Source: CBDEGU01 sp965238045
Lineage (GTDB): Bacteria > Acidobacteriota > Terriglobia > Bryobacterales > UBA6623
NCBI GenBank assembly: GCA_965238045.1
Contig: CBDEGU010000010.1
Span: 310,001 to 374,000, forward strand
Length of the DNA stretch: 64,000 nucleotides
Direction: 5' to 3'
Each line of letters opens with the position of its first letter. Position 1 is the stretch's first letter. The notes under the pieces were generated by a model that had not been told where the DNA came from, did no database searches, and was given only the letters and a program-made list of their open reading frames with translations. Below are positions 16,148-25,291 of this stretch, one piece after another. The translations under genes and the position numbers were made by a program.

Positions 16148-18625
16148 ATGTTCGAACGCTATACCGAAAAGGCGCGGCGCGTCATCTTCTTCGCGCGGTA
16201 CGAGGCCAGCCAGTTCGGCAGCCCATATATTGAGACAGAGCACCTGTTGCTGGGGCTGATCCGTGAGGATAAGGCTCTTGCGAACCGCTTCCTGCGTTCG
16301 CACGCCGCGGTCGAATCCATCCGTAAGCAGATCGAAGCGCATACGACGATTCGTGAAAAAGTTTCCACCTCCGTGGACCTGCCGATGAGCCACGAATGCA
16401 AACGAGTCTTGGCGTATTCCGCCGAGGAAGCGGAGCGCCTGTCTCACAAGCACATCGGAACCGAGCATCTTCTGCTGGGTTTGTTGCGCGAGGAAAGATG
16501 TTTCGCCGCCGAGATTTTGCACGAACGAGGTCTCCGATTGGCTACGATTCGTGAAGAGCTAGCGCGTTCGCAGTCGGAGAAACTCTTGTCGAGCCGGCCC
16601 AAGGAAAGCTCCTTACTGGCGGAATTCAGCCGCGACCTCACGCAGGCCGCGGTGGACAACATCCTCGATCCGCTTGTTGGCCGTGACAATGAACTCGAGC
16701 GCCTCGTGCAAATTCTCTGCCGCCGCACCAAGAACAACCCCGTCCTGATCGGGGAACCCGGCGTCGGCAAGACGGCGATCGTCGAGGGACTGGCACAGAA
16801 AATCGCCGACGGCGACGTTCCCTCCTTTCTCGCGGAAAAACGTATCCTGGCGCTGGATCTCTCTCTGATCGTCGCCGGCACCAAGTATCGCGGCCAGTTC
16901 GAAGAGCGTCTGAAGACCATCATGAAAGAGCTGATGGACAATCAGAACGCGGTGATCTTCATTGATGAGTTGCACACTCTGGTTGGCGCCGGCGCGGCCG
17001 AGGGATCGCTCGACGCGGCGAACATTCTCAAACCCGCGCTCTCCCGCGGCGAAATCCAGTGCATCGGAGCCACGACCCCGAGCGAATACCGCAAATCGAT
17101 CGAGAAGGATCGTTCGCTCGAGAGAAGATTTCAAGCCGTCAAGGTGGCGCCTCCGACCGAAGAAGAGGCGGTGCAGGTGGTGATGGGCATCAAGGACCGC
17201 TACGAGAAGTTCCACGCCGTGGCCTACACCGACGATTCCGTGGAGACGTCGGTCTACGCATCGAGCCGCTACATTCCGGACCGTTTCTTGCCCGACAAGG
17301 CGATTGACCTCATCGACGAAGCCGGCGCGCGCGTGAAGCTGCGGCAGACGACCATGCCGGCAGAGATCGCCGAGGTTCACAAGCGCATCAAGTTCATCGT
17401 CCGCCGCATGGAAAACGCGATCGCGAGTCACGAGTTCGAGAAGGCACGCTTCTATTCCGATGAGGAACGCAAGGAGCGTGAGAATTTGCGGGGGCTGCGA
17501 GAAAGATACAACGTGGACGAAACGGCGACCGCCACGGTCACCAAGGAAGACATCGAAGAGGTCGTCGCCCGCTGGACCGGCGTGCCGATGACCTCGATCA
17601 AGGAAGAGGAAATGGCCAAGCTCCTCCGCATTGAGGAGGAGTTACACAAGACAATCGTCAAACAGGACAGCGCCATTTCGGCTCTCTCGCGCGCTATCCG
17701 GCGTTCGCGAGCGGGGCTCAAGCCGGCGAACCGTCCGGCGGGTTCTTTCCTCTTTCTGGGACCCACCGGCGTTGGCAAGACCGAGGTCGCCCGAGCCCTT
17801 GCGCTCTTCCTCTTCGCGAGCGAGAAGGCTCTCATTCGCTTTGACATGTCGGAGTTCATGGAAAAGCACTCGGTGTCGAAATTGATCGGTTCGCCCCCTG
17901 GCTATGTCGGATATGAAGAGGGCGGGCAGCTCACCGAGCGGGTCAGGCGCGCGCCCTATTCGATCATTCTGCTGGATGAAATTGAGAAGGCGCACCCGGA
18001 ACTGTTCAATATTCTGCTTCAGGTCTTCGAGGATGGACAGCTCACCGACGGGCTCGGCAATATCGTCGATTTCAAGAACACGATCATCATCATGACCTCA
18101 AATCTTGGAGCGCGTTACCTGCAAAAGCAGAACCGCCTGGGATTCTCCGGCACTTCACGTGATGCCGCGACAGCCAAGGCCGAGTCCGAGGTCATGAGCG
18201 AGGTCAAGCGGGTATTCAATCCCGAGTTCCTCAACCGCATTGATGAGACCATCATCTTCGAGTCGCTCAACGATGAGGATCTGCTCAAGATCATGGGGAT
18301 GATGATCGAGGAGATCAACAAGAACCTGGCCCGCAAGGAAATTCATATCCGCCTCGGCGAGGATGTGGCGAAGTACATCCTCGACAAGACTTGCGGCGAC
18401 CGAAATTACGGCGCCCGGCCGCTGCGGCGAGCGCTGCAAAAGTACATCGAGGACCCGCTATCGGAAACCCTCATCCAGGGCGGTCTTACGATGCCGGCCG
18501 ACTTGGAGATCTTCCTCGGCGAAGATGGCATGTACTACCGTTACTTCCAGAAAGACGGCGACGAAGCCGAGCAAGACGGCGGCGTTGCCGTCCGCCAGGC
18601 CGAACCGCTCTATATGTTTAGTTGA
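16148..18625 (+). CDS. clpC: ATP-dependent Clp protease ATP-binding subunit ClpC
   Basis: This is an AAA+ unfoldase that feeds substrates to ClpP. Two Clp N repeats (about 1-145) are followed by AAA1 with Walker A GEPGVGKTA (202-210) and Walker B VIFIDELHTLVG. A UVR-like middle segment (IVRRMENAIASHEFEKARFY), AAA2 with Walker A GPTGVGKTE (about 537-545) and a C-terminal D2-small domain complete it. The UVR motif distinguishes ClpC from ClpA and ClpB. Length 825 is normal. It sits alone in the window. No ClpP gene and no McsA/McsB/CtsR neighbours are seen, so the Firmicutes-type regulation is not indicated. Confidence 0.94.
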   Translation: MFERYTEKARRVIFFARYEASQFGSPYIETEHLLLGLIREDKALANRFLRSHAAVESIRKQIEAHTTIREKVSTSVDLPMSHECKRVLAYSAEEAERLSHKHIGTEHLLLGLLREERCFAAEILHERGLRLATIREELARSQSEKLLSSRPKESSLLAEFSRDLTQAAVDNILDPLVGRDNELERLVQILCRRTKNNPVLIGEPGVGKTAIVEGLAQKIADGDVPSFLAEKRILALDLSLIVAGTKYRGQFEERLKTIMKELMDNQNAVIFIDELHTLVGAGAAEGSLDAANILKPALSRGEIQCIGATTPSEYRKSIEKDRSLERRFQAVKVAPPTEEEAVQVVMGIKDRYEKFHAVAYTDDSVETSVYASSRYIPDRFLPDKAIDLIDEAGARVKLRQTTMPAEIAEVHKRIKFIVRRMENAIASHEFEKARFYSDEERKERENLRGLRERYNVDETATATVTKEDIEEVVARWTGVPMTSIKEEEMAKLLRIEEELHKTIVKQDSAISALSRAIRRSRAGLKPANRPAGSFLFLGPTGVGKTEVARALALFLFASEKALIRFDMSEFMEKHSVSKLIGSPPGYVGYEEGGQLTERVRRAPYSIILLDEIEKAHPELFNILLQVFEDGQLTDGLGNIVDFKNTIIIMTSNLGARYLQKQNRLGFSGTSRDAATAKAESEVMSEVKRVFNPEFLNRIDETIIFESLNDEDLLKIMGMMIEEINKNLARKEIHIRLGEDVAKYILDKTCGDRNYGARPLRRALQKYIEDPLSETLIQGGLTMPADLEIFLGEDGMYYRYFQKDGDEAEQDGGVAVRQAEPLYMFS

Positions 18626-18741
18626 GCGGGGGTTGAGCGGCCACGCCCGTGAGTCTCACCCGCGGCCCAATGGGGGGCACCGGGCTTGGCCGCGAGAACG
18701 AGGCGTCAAGTCTCGGCTGGCGATGCCGGGCGACTCGGAAC

Positions 18742-19227
18742 TCAAGCAGGCGCCGGGGGCACACCAAGCAAACGCCGAAGCAGCATCAGCTCGCCTAGAT
18801 GGTAGGAGTTGTGAGCGGCGAGCACCATGGCCTCGCGGAGCAAGGTCTGTCCAGTGCCGTGCGGAATGGGCTGGAACAGATCCGAACTAGGATCCCGCAG
18901 TAGCTTCTTCATTTGATCCAGATCATCGTTGAGGCCGCGTAGGCTGTTCTCCCAAGCGGACGCGCTGGGCGGGGCGCTGGTTTGGGGCCAGTATCCGTCG
19001 GGGAACTCGGGCGATACGTGCTTGGGATTTCGGCTGAATTCCAAAATATCCCACTGCGCGATTCGCATATGCTCGAGCACCTGCCACGGTGTGTGAGCCG
19101 CCGCCTCCGGCTTGATGCCGCGAAGGCTCGCCGGCCAGCCGGCAACGATCTGGGGGAGCGAAGCATGAGCGCCTGAGTCATCGAGCCGGCCGATTAGTTG
19201 TGTGCGTAAGATGCTGATATTGTCCAT
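18742..19227 (-). CDS. DinB-like four-helix protein
   Basis: A small protein of 161 residues with the DinB/YfiT pattern: an N-terminal helix (ISILRTQLIGRL), HTPWQVLEHMRIAQWDILEF with the first histidine, and a final LAAHNSYHLGELMLLRRLLG with two more histidines that would complete a divalent-metal site. Family members are metal-dependent hydrolases or thiol S-transferases, and the substrate cannot be guessed. It follows feoB by 45 bp on the same strand and may be co-transcribed, ending convergently with clpC. Confidence 0.78.
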   Translation of the reverse strand: MDNISILRTQLIGRLDDSGAHASLPQIVAGWPASLRGIKPEAAAHTPWQVLEHMRIAQWDILEFSRNPKHVSPEFPDGYWPQTSAPPSASAWENSLRGLNDDLDQMKKLLRDPSSDLFQPIPHGTGQTLLREAMVLAAHNSYHLGELMLLRRLLGVPPAPA

Positions 19228-19272
19228 GGACGATGATTTCTCGGTCGTGAGTTGCCTCGGCCCCGCCCGCGG

Positions 19273-21153
19273 TCAGGAGATCGTCTGGTAGGCGATGAAG
19301 GCCGCCAGGTAGGCTACCGCGGTCATGTAGGCGAACTGGATGGCGGGCCACTTCCAGCCCCCAGTTTCGCGCCTGACCACCGCCACGGTCGACATGCACT
19401 GCATGGCGAAGGCGAAAAACACCAGCAGCGCCATCGCTCCGGCCAGGCTCAGATCAGCTTGCAGGGCGGCCTGCAACTCGACCGACCCTTCGCCGGCTTC
19501 CATTCCGTAGATCGTCCCCAAAGTCCCGACGATCACTTCGCGGGCGGCCAGCGAGGTGATCAAACCGACGCCGATCTTCCAGTTGAAACCAAGCGGCTCG
19601 ATGAGCGGCTCGATCGTCCGGCCGATGGTTCCCACCACGCTCTGGCCGATCGGGGGCCGGGCGCCGTCCCGCAGCGGCACACTCGCCAGACACCAGAGAA
19701 TGATCGTCGTCGCCAAGATTACCGTCCCGGCGCGGCGCAGAAAGATCTTCGCCCGGTCGAGCAGCCGCAGCGCCAGCGAACGCAGGTCCGGCATGCGATA
19801 GGGAGGCATCTCGAGCATGAACGGCGTCCCGCTGCTCCTGAGAATCGAAGATTTAAGAATCCACGCCGTCAGAACCGCCGCCAAGAAGCCGATCACATAA
19901 AGCCCGATCATGGTAGCGGCTTGCAGGCCAAGAAAGGGGCCCAGCAGCGGGCGTTCGGGAATGAACGCCGCGATCACCAGCGTGTACACCGGAAGCCGCG
20001 CGGAGCAGGTCATGAACGGAGCGATGAGAATCGTCGCGATGCGGTCGCGTTTGTTCTCGATCGTGCGGCTGGCCATAATCGCCGGCACCGCGCAGGCGTA
20101 GGCGGAAATCAGCGGAATGAATGATTTGCCTTGCAAGCCAGCCATGGCCATGGTGCGATCAGCGATCAAGGCCGCCCGCGCCATGTACCCCGAGTCCTCA
20201 AGAATGCCGATGAACAGAAACAGCAGCAGAATCTGCGGCAAAAAGACGACCACGGAACCCACGCCGGCCCAGACGCCTTCGAGCAGCAAGGACCGCAGCC
20301 AAGAGTCGGGCAGCAGCCTCCCTATCCCTTCGCCCGAGGCCGCAACCAGCGTTTCCACCCCATCCATCAGCGGAACCGCGGCCGTGAAAATCGTCTGAAA
20401 TACAGCGATAACGACAAGCGCGAAGATCAACGGCCCCGCGACCGGGTGCAGGAAAACGCCATCGAGCCGGCGAGTCCAGCGCGCCGCCACCGGAGGACGG
20501 TACGAGGCCCGGCCGCCCAGACGCGCCGACCATGCGCGGCAATTGGGAACGTCGGAGAGGATGGGAAGTTCAATGGGCCGCGGAATCCCCAGCGCGCCCT
20601 TGAGAAAATCTTGGACCGCCGCCGTGCCCTCGCCCGTCTTGGCGCTAATCAGCGCCACCGGACAACCCGTCTGCCGGGACAGCGCGGCGGTGTCGATCTG
20701 GCCTCCCCGGCTTCTCAAATCGTCGGCCATGTTCAAGGCGATGAGGGTCGGAATACCGAGACTCAGAATGGGCGCGGCGAGCGTGAGATGGCGCCCTAGA
20801 TTCGTCGAGTCCAGAATCAGCACGACGGCGTCGGGCCGCGCGAGACCCGCCATGCGGCCGGTGAGCACGTCGCAGCTTACCTGTTCGTCTTCCGAACGCG
20901 GATGCAGACCGTAGACGCCCGGCAGATCCACCAGCGTCACTTCTTGATCGTTGGAAAGCCGCGCCCGGCCGATTCGTTTCTCCACCGTTACGCCGGGGTA
21001 GTTGGCTACCTTCTGACGCATTCCCGTCAGCCGGTTAAACAGGGTGGACTTGCCCGAGTTGGGAGGACCGATCAAGACCGCGGTACGCAGCCGCGCCGCC
21101 CCGCCGGCGGGCGCCCGCACAGCCCGCGGAAGTTCACTCGGGGAGGCGCTCAT
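19273..21153 (-). CDS. feoB: ferrous iron transport protein B
   Basis: This is an inner-membrane Fe(II) transporter with a cytoplasmic GTPase. The G domain has G1 GPPNSGKST (29-37), G3 DLPG, G4 NMAD and SAKTGEG. A long membrane part with Gate motifs follows (VVVFLPQILLLFLFIGILEDSGYMAR, TCSARLPVYTLVIAAF). The C-terminus is in the membrane. At 626 residues it is on the short side for FeoB, lacking a long C-terminal tail. The start at 21153 is the ATG that overlaps feoA by 20 bp; the longer frame is feoA read out of phase. Confidence 0.93.
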   Translation of the reverse strand: MSASPSELPRAVRAPAGGAARLRTAVLIGPPNSGKSTLFNRLTGMRQKVANYPGVTVEKRIGRARLSNDQEVTLVDLPGVYGLHPRSEDEQVSCDVLTGRMAGLARPDAVVLILDSTNLGRHLTLAAPILSLGIPTLIALNMADDLRSRGGQIDTAALSRQTGCPVALISAKTGEGTAAVQDFLKGALGIPRPIELPILSDVPNCRAWSARLGGRASYRPPVAARWTRRLDGVFLHPVAGPLIFALVVIAVFQTIFTAAVPLMDGVETLVAASGEGIGRLLPDSWLRSLLLEGVWAGVGSVVVFLPQILLLFLFIGILEDSGYMARAALIADRTMAMAGLQGKSFIPLISAYACAVPAIMASRTIENKRDRIATILIAPFMTCSARLPVYTLVIAAFIPERPLLGPFLGLQAATMIGLYVIGFLAAVLTAWILKSSILRSSGTPFMLEMPPYRMPDLRSLALRLLDRAKIFLRRAGTVILATTIILWCLASVPLRDGARPPIGQSVVGTIGRTIEPLIEPLGFNWKIGVGLITSLAAREVIVGTLGTIYGMEAGEGSVELQAALQADLSLAGAMALLVFFAFAMQCMSTVAVVRRETGGWKWPAIQFAYMTAVAYLAAFIAYQTIS

Positions 21154-21397
21154 GGTCGAGTCTCGGCACCGGCGTCTCTCGGCGAAGAAACACGCGCATG
21201 GCGGTCTCGCGCCGAATCGCGACCTCGGAACCGTCGACGCGAAACACGCGCGGATCACCGAAGGGCGACGACCGGGCGGCGGCAATGGGCATGCCCGGCA
21301 GGAAGCCCATCTCCATCAGCCGCCGCCCATCGTCTTCTGGCAGATCGATCCGCTCCAGGATGGCTTCGTCGCCTTCACGCAAGTCCATCAACGTCAC
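21134..21397 (-). CDS. feoA: ferrous iron transport protein A
   Basis: This is a small SH3-like cytoplasmic partner of FeoB. The pattern LREGDEAILERID, DGRRLMEMGFLPGMPI and SEVAIRRETAMRVFL is the FeoA signature. A GTG start at 21397 has a GAGAGG ribosome site 7-8 nt upstream; an ATG three codons later is also possible. It is translationally coupled to feoB by overlap. Iron-responsive control is expected from other feo operons. Confidence 0.88.
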   Translation of the reverse strand: MTLMDLREGDEAILERIDLPEDDGRRLMEMGFLPGMPIAAARSSPFGDPRVFRVDGSEVAIRRETAMRVFLRRETPVPRLDHERLPE

Positions 21398-21749
21398 GTC
21401 CCAACCTCTCTCCCGTCAAACGCCGCGGTTTGCATCGTCAGATGCGAGATCCGCCGCGCCGCCTCCGTTTGGTATCTGCAAATCGTTGTCAAACACACTC
21501 CCCCAGAGCAATTATCCCGGAAGCCGTACTTGACACTGAGTTGCAACTAGAACCAGTATGACGCGCGGGATGCGGAATGTCAAGAAAGGAGCGGCGGCGT
21601 GAGAAACGGCACACCGATGGCGGGCGCGAGACGGTGCCGCTGACCGTCTTCGGATGGCGCGCGGCGCCCCGTCGCGGGAAGATTGCGAGGTGAAACCGGG
21701 AAAGCAGCGGCGCTCGCGGCACCTCCCGGCTGCCCCCCGCCACGGGGTG
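21398..21749. other. feo operon upstream region with a candidate operator
   Basis: No gene is evident between the response regulator and feoA. A perfect 10-bp palindrome AGTTGCAACT at 21539-21548, beside TTGACACTG, is a possible regulator site for feo. It does not match the classical 19-bp Fur or DtxR consensus well. Confidence 0.35.
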
Positions 21750-22415
21750 CTAGGGACCGATCGGGATCTTGATGATCTTCTTCTGGATGGCGTACTGGAC
21801 CAATTGAGCCTTGTTGTGGATGTCGAGCTTGCGCATCAAATTAAACTTGTGCGCTTCGATCGTCTTGACACTCAGATTCAGGTGCGTCGCGATTTCCTTG
21901 ACCGACTGCCCCTCGGCGAGGAACTTGAGAATCTCTTTCTCCCTTGGCGTCAGCGTCGCGAATCGCGGCTGGCGGTGGGTGGACTTGATTCGTGTACGGA
22001 AATCGTCTACCAGCTGGGAAAGCATCTTGGGACTCAGGTAGCTGCCGCCCCGGTGGACGTCGCGAATTGCCAGCAAGAGTTGCGGCGCGGGACTGTCTTT
22101 GAGCACGTAGCCGCTGCCTCCCACCTCCATGCACTCGACAAGATAGTCCTCGTCGTCGTACATGGTCAGGAACAGGATCTTCGTCTCGGGACGCGCTTTC
22201 TTGATTTGGCGCGTGGCCTCGAAGCTTGAAAGCCCGGTCATGCCAATGTCCATGAGCACGACATCGGGCCGGGCCGAAGCGATCTGTTCGACCGCTTCGG
22301 ATCCGTTGGCAGCCTCGCCGACTACCTCCAGATCAGACTCCGCCGAGAGCAGCGTGCGAATTCCTTCGCGAAACAAGGTGTGATCATCCGTTAGAAGGAT
22401 GCGAATCTTCGACAT
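21750..22415 (-). CDS. NarL/LuxR-family response regulator
   Basis: The receiver domain (1-120) has the acidic pair D10/D11, phospho-acceptor D56 (VVLMDIGM), T87-type LTMYDDE and K-containing YVLKDSPAP. A linker leads to a LuxR-type HTH (about 150-215: LTPREKEILKFLAEGQSVKEIATHLNLSVKTIEAHKFNLMRKL). It lies 15 bp after the sensor kinase gene and is surely its partner. Target genes are unknown. feoAB lies directly downstream but is separated by 352 bp. Confidence 0.93.
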   Translation of the reverse strand: MSKIRILLTDDHTLFREGIRTLLSAESDLEVVGEAANGSEAVEQIASARPDVVLMDIGMTGLSSFEATRQIKKARPETKILFLTMYDDEDYLVECMEVGGSGYVLKDSPAPQLLLAIRDVHRGGSYLSPKMLSQLVDDFRTRIKSTHRQPRFATLTPREKEILKFLAEGQSVKEIATHLNLSVKTIEAHKFNLMRKLDIHNKAQLVQYAIQKKIIKIPIGP

Positions 22416-22430
22416 GTGCTTTTCCTCGAA

Positions 22431-24065
22431 TTAGATCTGGGCCGCGGCGGGCGCCGGCGCCAGGGCCGGTATAGCGATTTCGACCTTGGTGCCCTTGCCC
22501 AGCGACAATTGAATTTTAATCTGGCCGCCCAACAGCGCGACCCTTTCACGCATACCGGAAAGTCCAAACGAATCGGGCCGGCGGGGAGGACCCGATACGT
22601 CGAACCCTACTCCGTTGTCCTGAATCTTCATATGGATACGGCCATTCTTGCGGTCGATCTTCAGGCCGACGGTTTCGGCCCGAGAGTGCTTGACGACGTT
22701 GCTAAAGCACTCCTGCAACAGCCGGTAGAGCATGATCTCGGTATTCTTGGACAGATTATCGAGACCCGTCATCTGCAGGTTTACTTCGCCAGCGAAGGTG
22801 CGCCCGAAGTTGTTGACAAACTGACGGATGCTGGCCGGCAATCCAAGTTCCTCGAGTACGTTGGGGCTGAGGGCCGAAATTAAGCGGCGCATCTCACGGA
22901 TGGTCTGCTCGGTCAGCTTCTGGGTGTCTTCGAGTTTCGCATCCAGATGGGCCGCTTCCGAGGGCAGGTCGCCCCGGATCATTTCGAGATACAGGCGGAT
23001 CACCAGCATGGACTGGCCCACCTCGTCGTGCAACTCCCGGCTGATGCGGCGGCGTTCCTCTTCCTCCACCTTGAGCATGTGCTCGCCGAGCTGGCGAATC
23101 TTTTCTTCCCGGTCGTGCAAGTCCTCAAGCAGCCGGGCCTTGTCGATCGCCATGGCGCAGCGCTCGGAGATGGCGCCCAAGAGCGTACGCTCGCGCGGAA
23201 GGCAATAATACTCGCGAACGAAGGCCAGCTGCAGCACTCCGATCACTTCGCCGCTCACGATAAACGGCATGCCCCAGATGCTGTGATACGCCTCGCGAAT
23301 CGCCGCGTTCTGGATCAGCGGATCGCTGGCCGCGTCGACGACAAAGAGAGGCTTGCCGCCTCTGGCGATCTTGCCCGCCAAGCCCCGGCCGACGCTGGTG
23401 TTGAACTTTGACGCCAGCCCATCGTTGAGTCCGCTCCACGCCTTGGCGACTAATTTCCGGGTGCCGCGCTCCCGCAGCAGGATCACGCCTCCGTCAGCGT
23501 GAAAGGTCCGCATCAGCGTATCCAGAACCCTGGTAATCAGATCTTGGACCGTCGGAGACTGCAACTGGTCCTGGAACACTTCGTAGAAGGCCTGCGCTTC
23601 GAGGTCCCGAACACGGTAGTAGGCGTTGTTCAGGGTCAGCTTGATGCAGAAATTCAGGTAGTCCAGGGCGGTCACATATCTGGGATAGTCGTCGGGGAAC
23701 AACTCTTGCAAGTCCGGCGCAAGAGCTTCGCCGTAACGAGCCAGCGAGGAGAGCACCGTGCTGGGCGGCAGGTCAAGCTTGGCCAGCCGTTTGCCGTGGT
23801 ACTTTACTTGCTCCAGAAAAGCGCTCAAATCTCCCGCGGCAAGCTGCTTCGACGAGGCCCCGGGGTTGATCGAAGCAAGAGCCCGTATCTTGGCCTGGCC
23901 GTAGTCGTCGTCACTCGAAAAAGGCAAACTCCCGCGCCAGCGCTTCTCGACCGCCGAGGCCCGAGAATCGAGCTTCGCGGCCAACGTCTTAAAGTCCCGC
24001 TGTACCTTCTTACTTACGACTACCTCATCCAGCGACAGGACCGATGCTCTCTCTAGGTCGCGCAT
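22431..24065 (-). CDS. GAF-domain sensor histidine kinase (HisKA_3/NarX type)
   Basis: A soluble sensor with no membrane helix. The N-terminal helical region (to about 170) resembles the sensor part of cytoplasmic kinases, and a GAF domain covers about 175-310 (GVILLRERGTRKLVAKAWSG, IGVLQLAFVREYY). A coiled-coil leads to the dimerisation box RRRISRELHDEVGQS with the phosphorylated His at about 346. The HATPase_c end has ECFSNVVKHSRA, IQDNGVGFDVS and FGLSGMRERVALLGG. It precedes the response regulator by 15 bp. IS copy 1 sits 17 bp upstream of the chosen ATG (24065; an alternative in-frame ATG is at 24074) and separates the gene from its probable promoter at 25169-25197. Confidence 0.9.
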   Translation of the reverse strand: MRDLERASVLSLDEVVVSKKVQRDFKTLAAKLDSRASAVEKRWRGSLPFSSDDDYGQAKIRALASINPGASSKQLAAGDLSAFLEQVKYHGKRLAKLDLPPSTVLSSLARYGEALAPDLQELFPDDYPRYVTALDYLNFCIKLTLNNAYYRVRDLEAQAFYEVFQDQLQSPTVQDLITRVLDTLMRTFHADGGVILLRERGTRKLVAKAWSGLNDGLASKFNTSVGRGLAGKIARGGKPLFVVDAASDPLIQNAAIREAYHSIWGMPFIVSGEVIGVLQLAFVREYYCLPRERTLLGAISERCAMAIDKARLLEDLHDREEKIRQLGEHMLKVEEEERRRISRELHDEVGQSMLVIRLYLEMIRGDLPSEAAHLDAKLEDTQKLTEQTIREMRRLISALSPNVLEELGLPASIRQFVNNFGRTFAGEVNLQMTGLDNLSKNTEIMLYRLLQECFSNVVKHSRAETVGLKIDRKNGRIHMKIQDNGVGFDVSGPPRRPDSFGLSGMRERVALLGGQIKIQLSLGKGTKVEIAIPALAPAPAAAQI

Positions 24066-24090
24066 CGCGTACAAACCTGCAATACAAGTA

Positions 24091-25127
24091 GATGGGTATT
24101 CACTTGACTCAGGTATTTTGAAATGGCCCCTACATGTTGTGGTTGTCCGTAGCGCGTGTTGCGGTGCCTCCGACCAGCGACTTGTAGGGCGCCGGTTGGA
24201 CGGCGACGGCCTGCTGAACCAGGCGGTAGAAGAGCTTGCCTCGGCTTCTGGACTTGCGGCGGTTGAAGCGGAAGGTGAATTCGTCGAGGTAGTAGTCGAG
24301 ATGCTCGTGGCTGACGGCTCCTTGATGCGTACCCAGTATCCAACGCTTCAGTAACGACACCACGCGATGCACGCGGGGGAGCAGTTGAGAGGCTCGTGCC
24401 GGTTGCCCGTCCAGGTAGCTCACCTCGTGGCGATAGCCGTCGCTTTCGAGTGGCTCGTATCCCAGTCAGCCGTCCGTGTGGACCACGCTGCCGGGTTCGA
24501 CCGACTCGCCGACGAAGGCCATCAAGCTGTCCCCAGAGGCGTTCGGAATCGTGCGCATCCGAACTCGTCCGATGCCGGCGCCATCTTCCTCGGCCGCTAC
24601 TACAATCAGCGCTTTCGCGTCGGTTTGGCGGCCCCGCACGCCCTCCTCCAGGGCTCCTAAGTAAGTCTCGTCAACCTCAACGCGCCCGCTGAGGCGATCA
24701 CGTCCGGGCCGCACCATAGCGCGCCGAAGCTTGTGCAACCAAGTCCAGGCCGTCTTGTAGCTGCCCAGGCCCAACACCCGCTGCAATCCCAATGCACTCG
24801 CCCCGTTCTTCTGGCTGGTGAGCCACCACATTGCTCGAAACCAACTCTGGAGCGGCTTGCGGGTGTCTTGAAAGATTGTGCCTGCTGTCGCCGAAGCTTG
24901 ATGCCCGCAGCTTGCACACTGCAGCAGCACCGTGCGCACCGCCCAGGTTTTGTCATGCCCGCATCGCGGACAACGAAAACCCTCCGGCCAGCGGAGTTGA
25001 CACAGATACTCCCGACAGGCCTGCTCGCTAGCGAAACGCGCCTCGAACTCGGCCAAATTCCGGGGATAATCTTCCATCGCCCAAGATCCTACATCTTGGG
25101 GTCACCTGAGTCAAGTAAATACCCATC
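24091..25127 (-). mobile_element. IS1595-family insertion sequence, copy 1 (1037 bp)
   Basis: The terminal inverted repeats are 24 bp: the left one starts GATGGGTATTCACTTGACTC, the right one has T for C at position 11. The element is flanked by a perfect 8-bp target duplication TACAAGTA (24083-24090 and 25128-25135), as expected for this family. It is nearly identical to copy 2; the one difference I found makes a premature stop in the transposase. Confidence 0.95.
24130..25077 (-). pseudogene. IS1595 (ISXO2-like) transposase with a nonsense mutation
   Basis: The same 315-residue frame as in copy 2, but codon 204 (24466-24468) is TGA instead of TGG, in the middle of the VHTDGW motif that carries a catalytic aspartate. 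The N-terminal zinc ribbon and first catalytic Asp (VEVDETYLG) remain, while the rest is separated. The element is non-autonomous but could be mobilised by copy 2. Confidence 0.93.
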
Positions 25128-25168
25128 TACAAGTATAGTTCTTCAGCGCGATTTTGCCAAGAGTTTAC

Positions 25169-25197
25169 CTTAAATTTGAGGTGTTCACCCTAGTCAA
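25169..25197 (-). promoter_or_regulatory. candidate promoter of the two-component operon, displaced by IS copy 1
   Basis: On the minus strand TTGACT (25197-25192), a 17-bp spacer and TTTAAG (25174-25169) resemble a sigma-70 promoter. Removing the IS and one target duplication brings it about 60 bp upstream of the kinase start codon. It lies in the 156-bp gap between IS copies 1 and 2, which otherwise holds no gene. Confidence 0.45.
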
Positions 25198-25291
25198 ACT
25201 ATGTAGAGTACTGTAGGTTGACGTCATGCATACATCCTAGAGGATGGTTACATGACACATTCGTAGTACGATCTAGATGGTAATACGGAAA

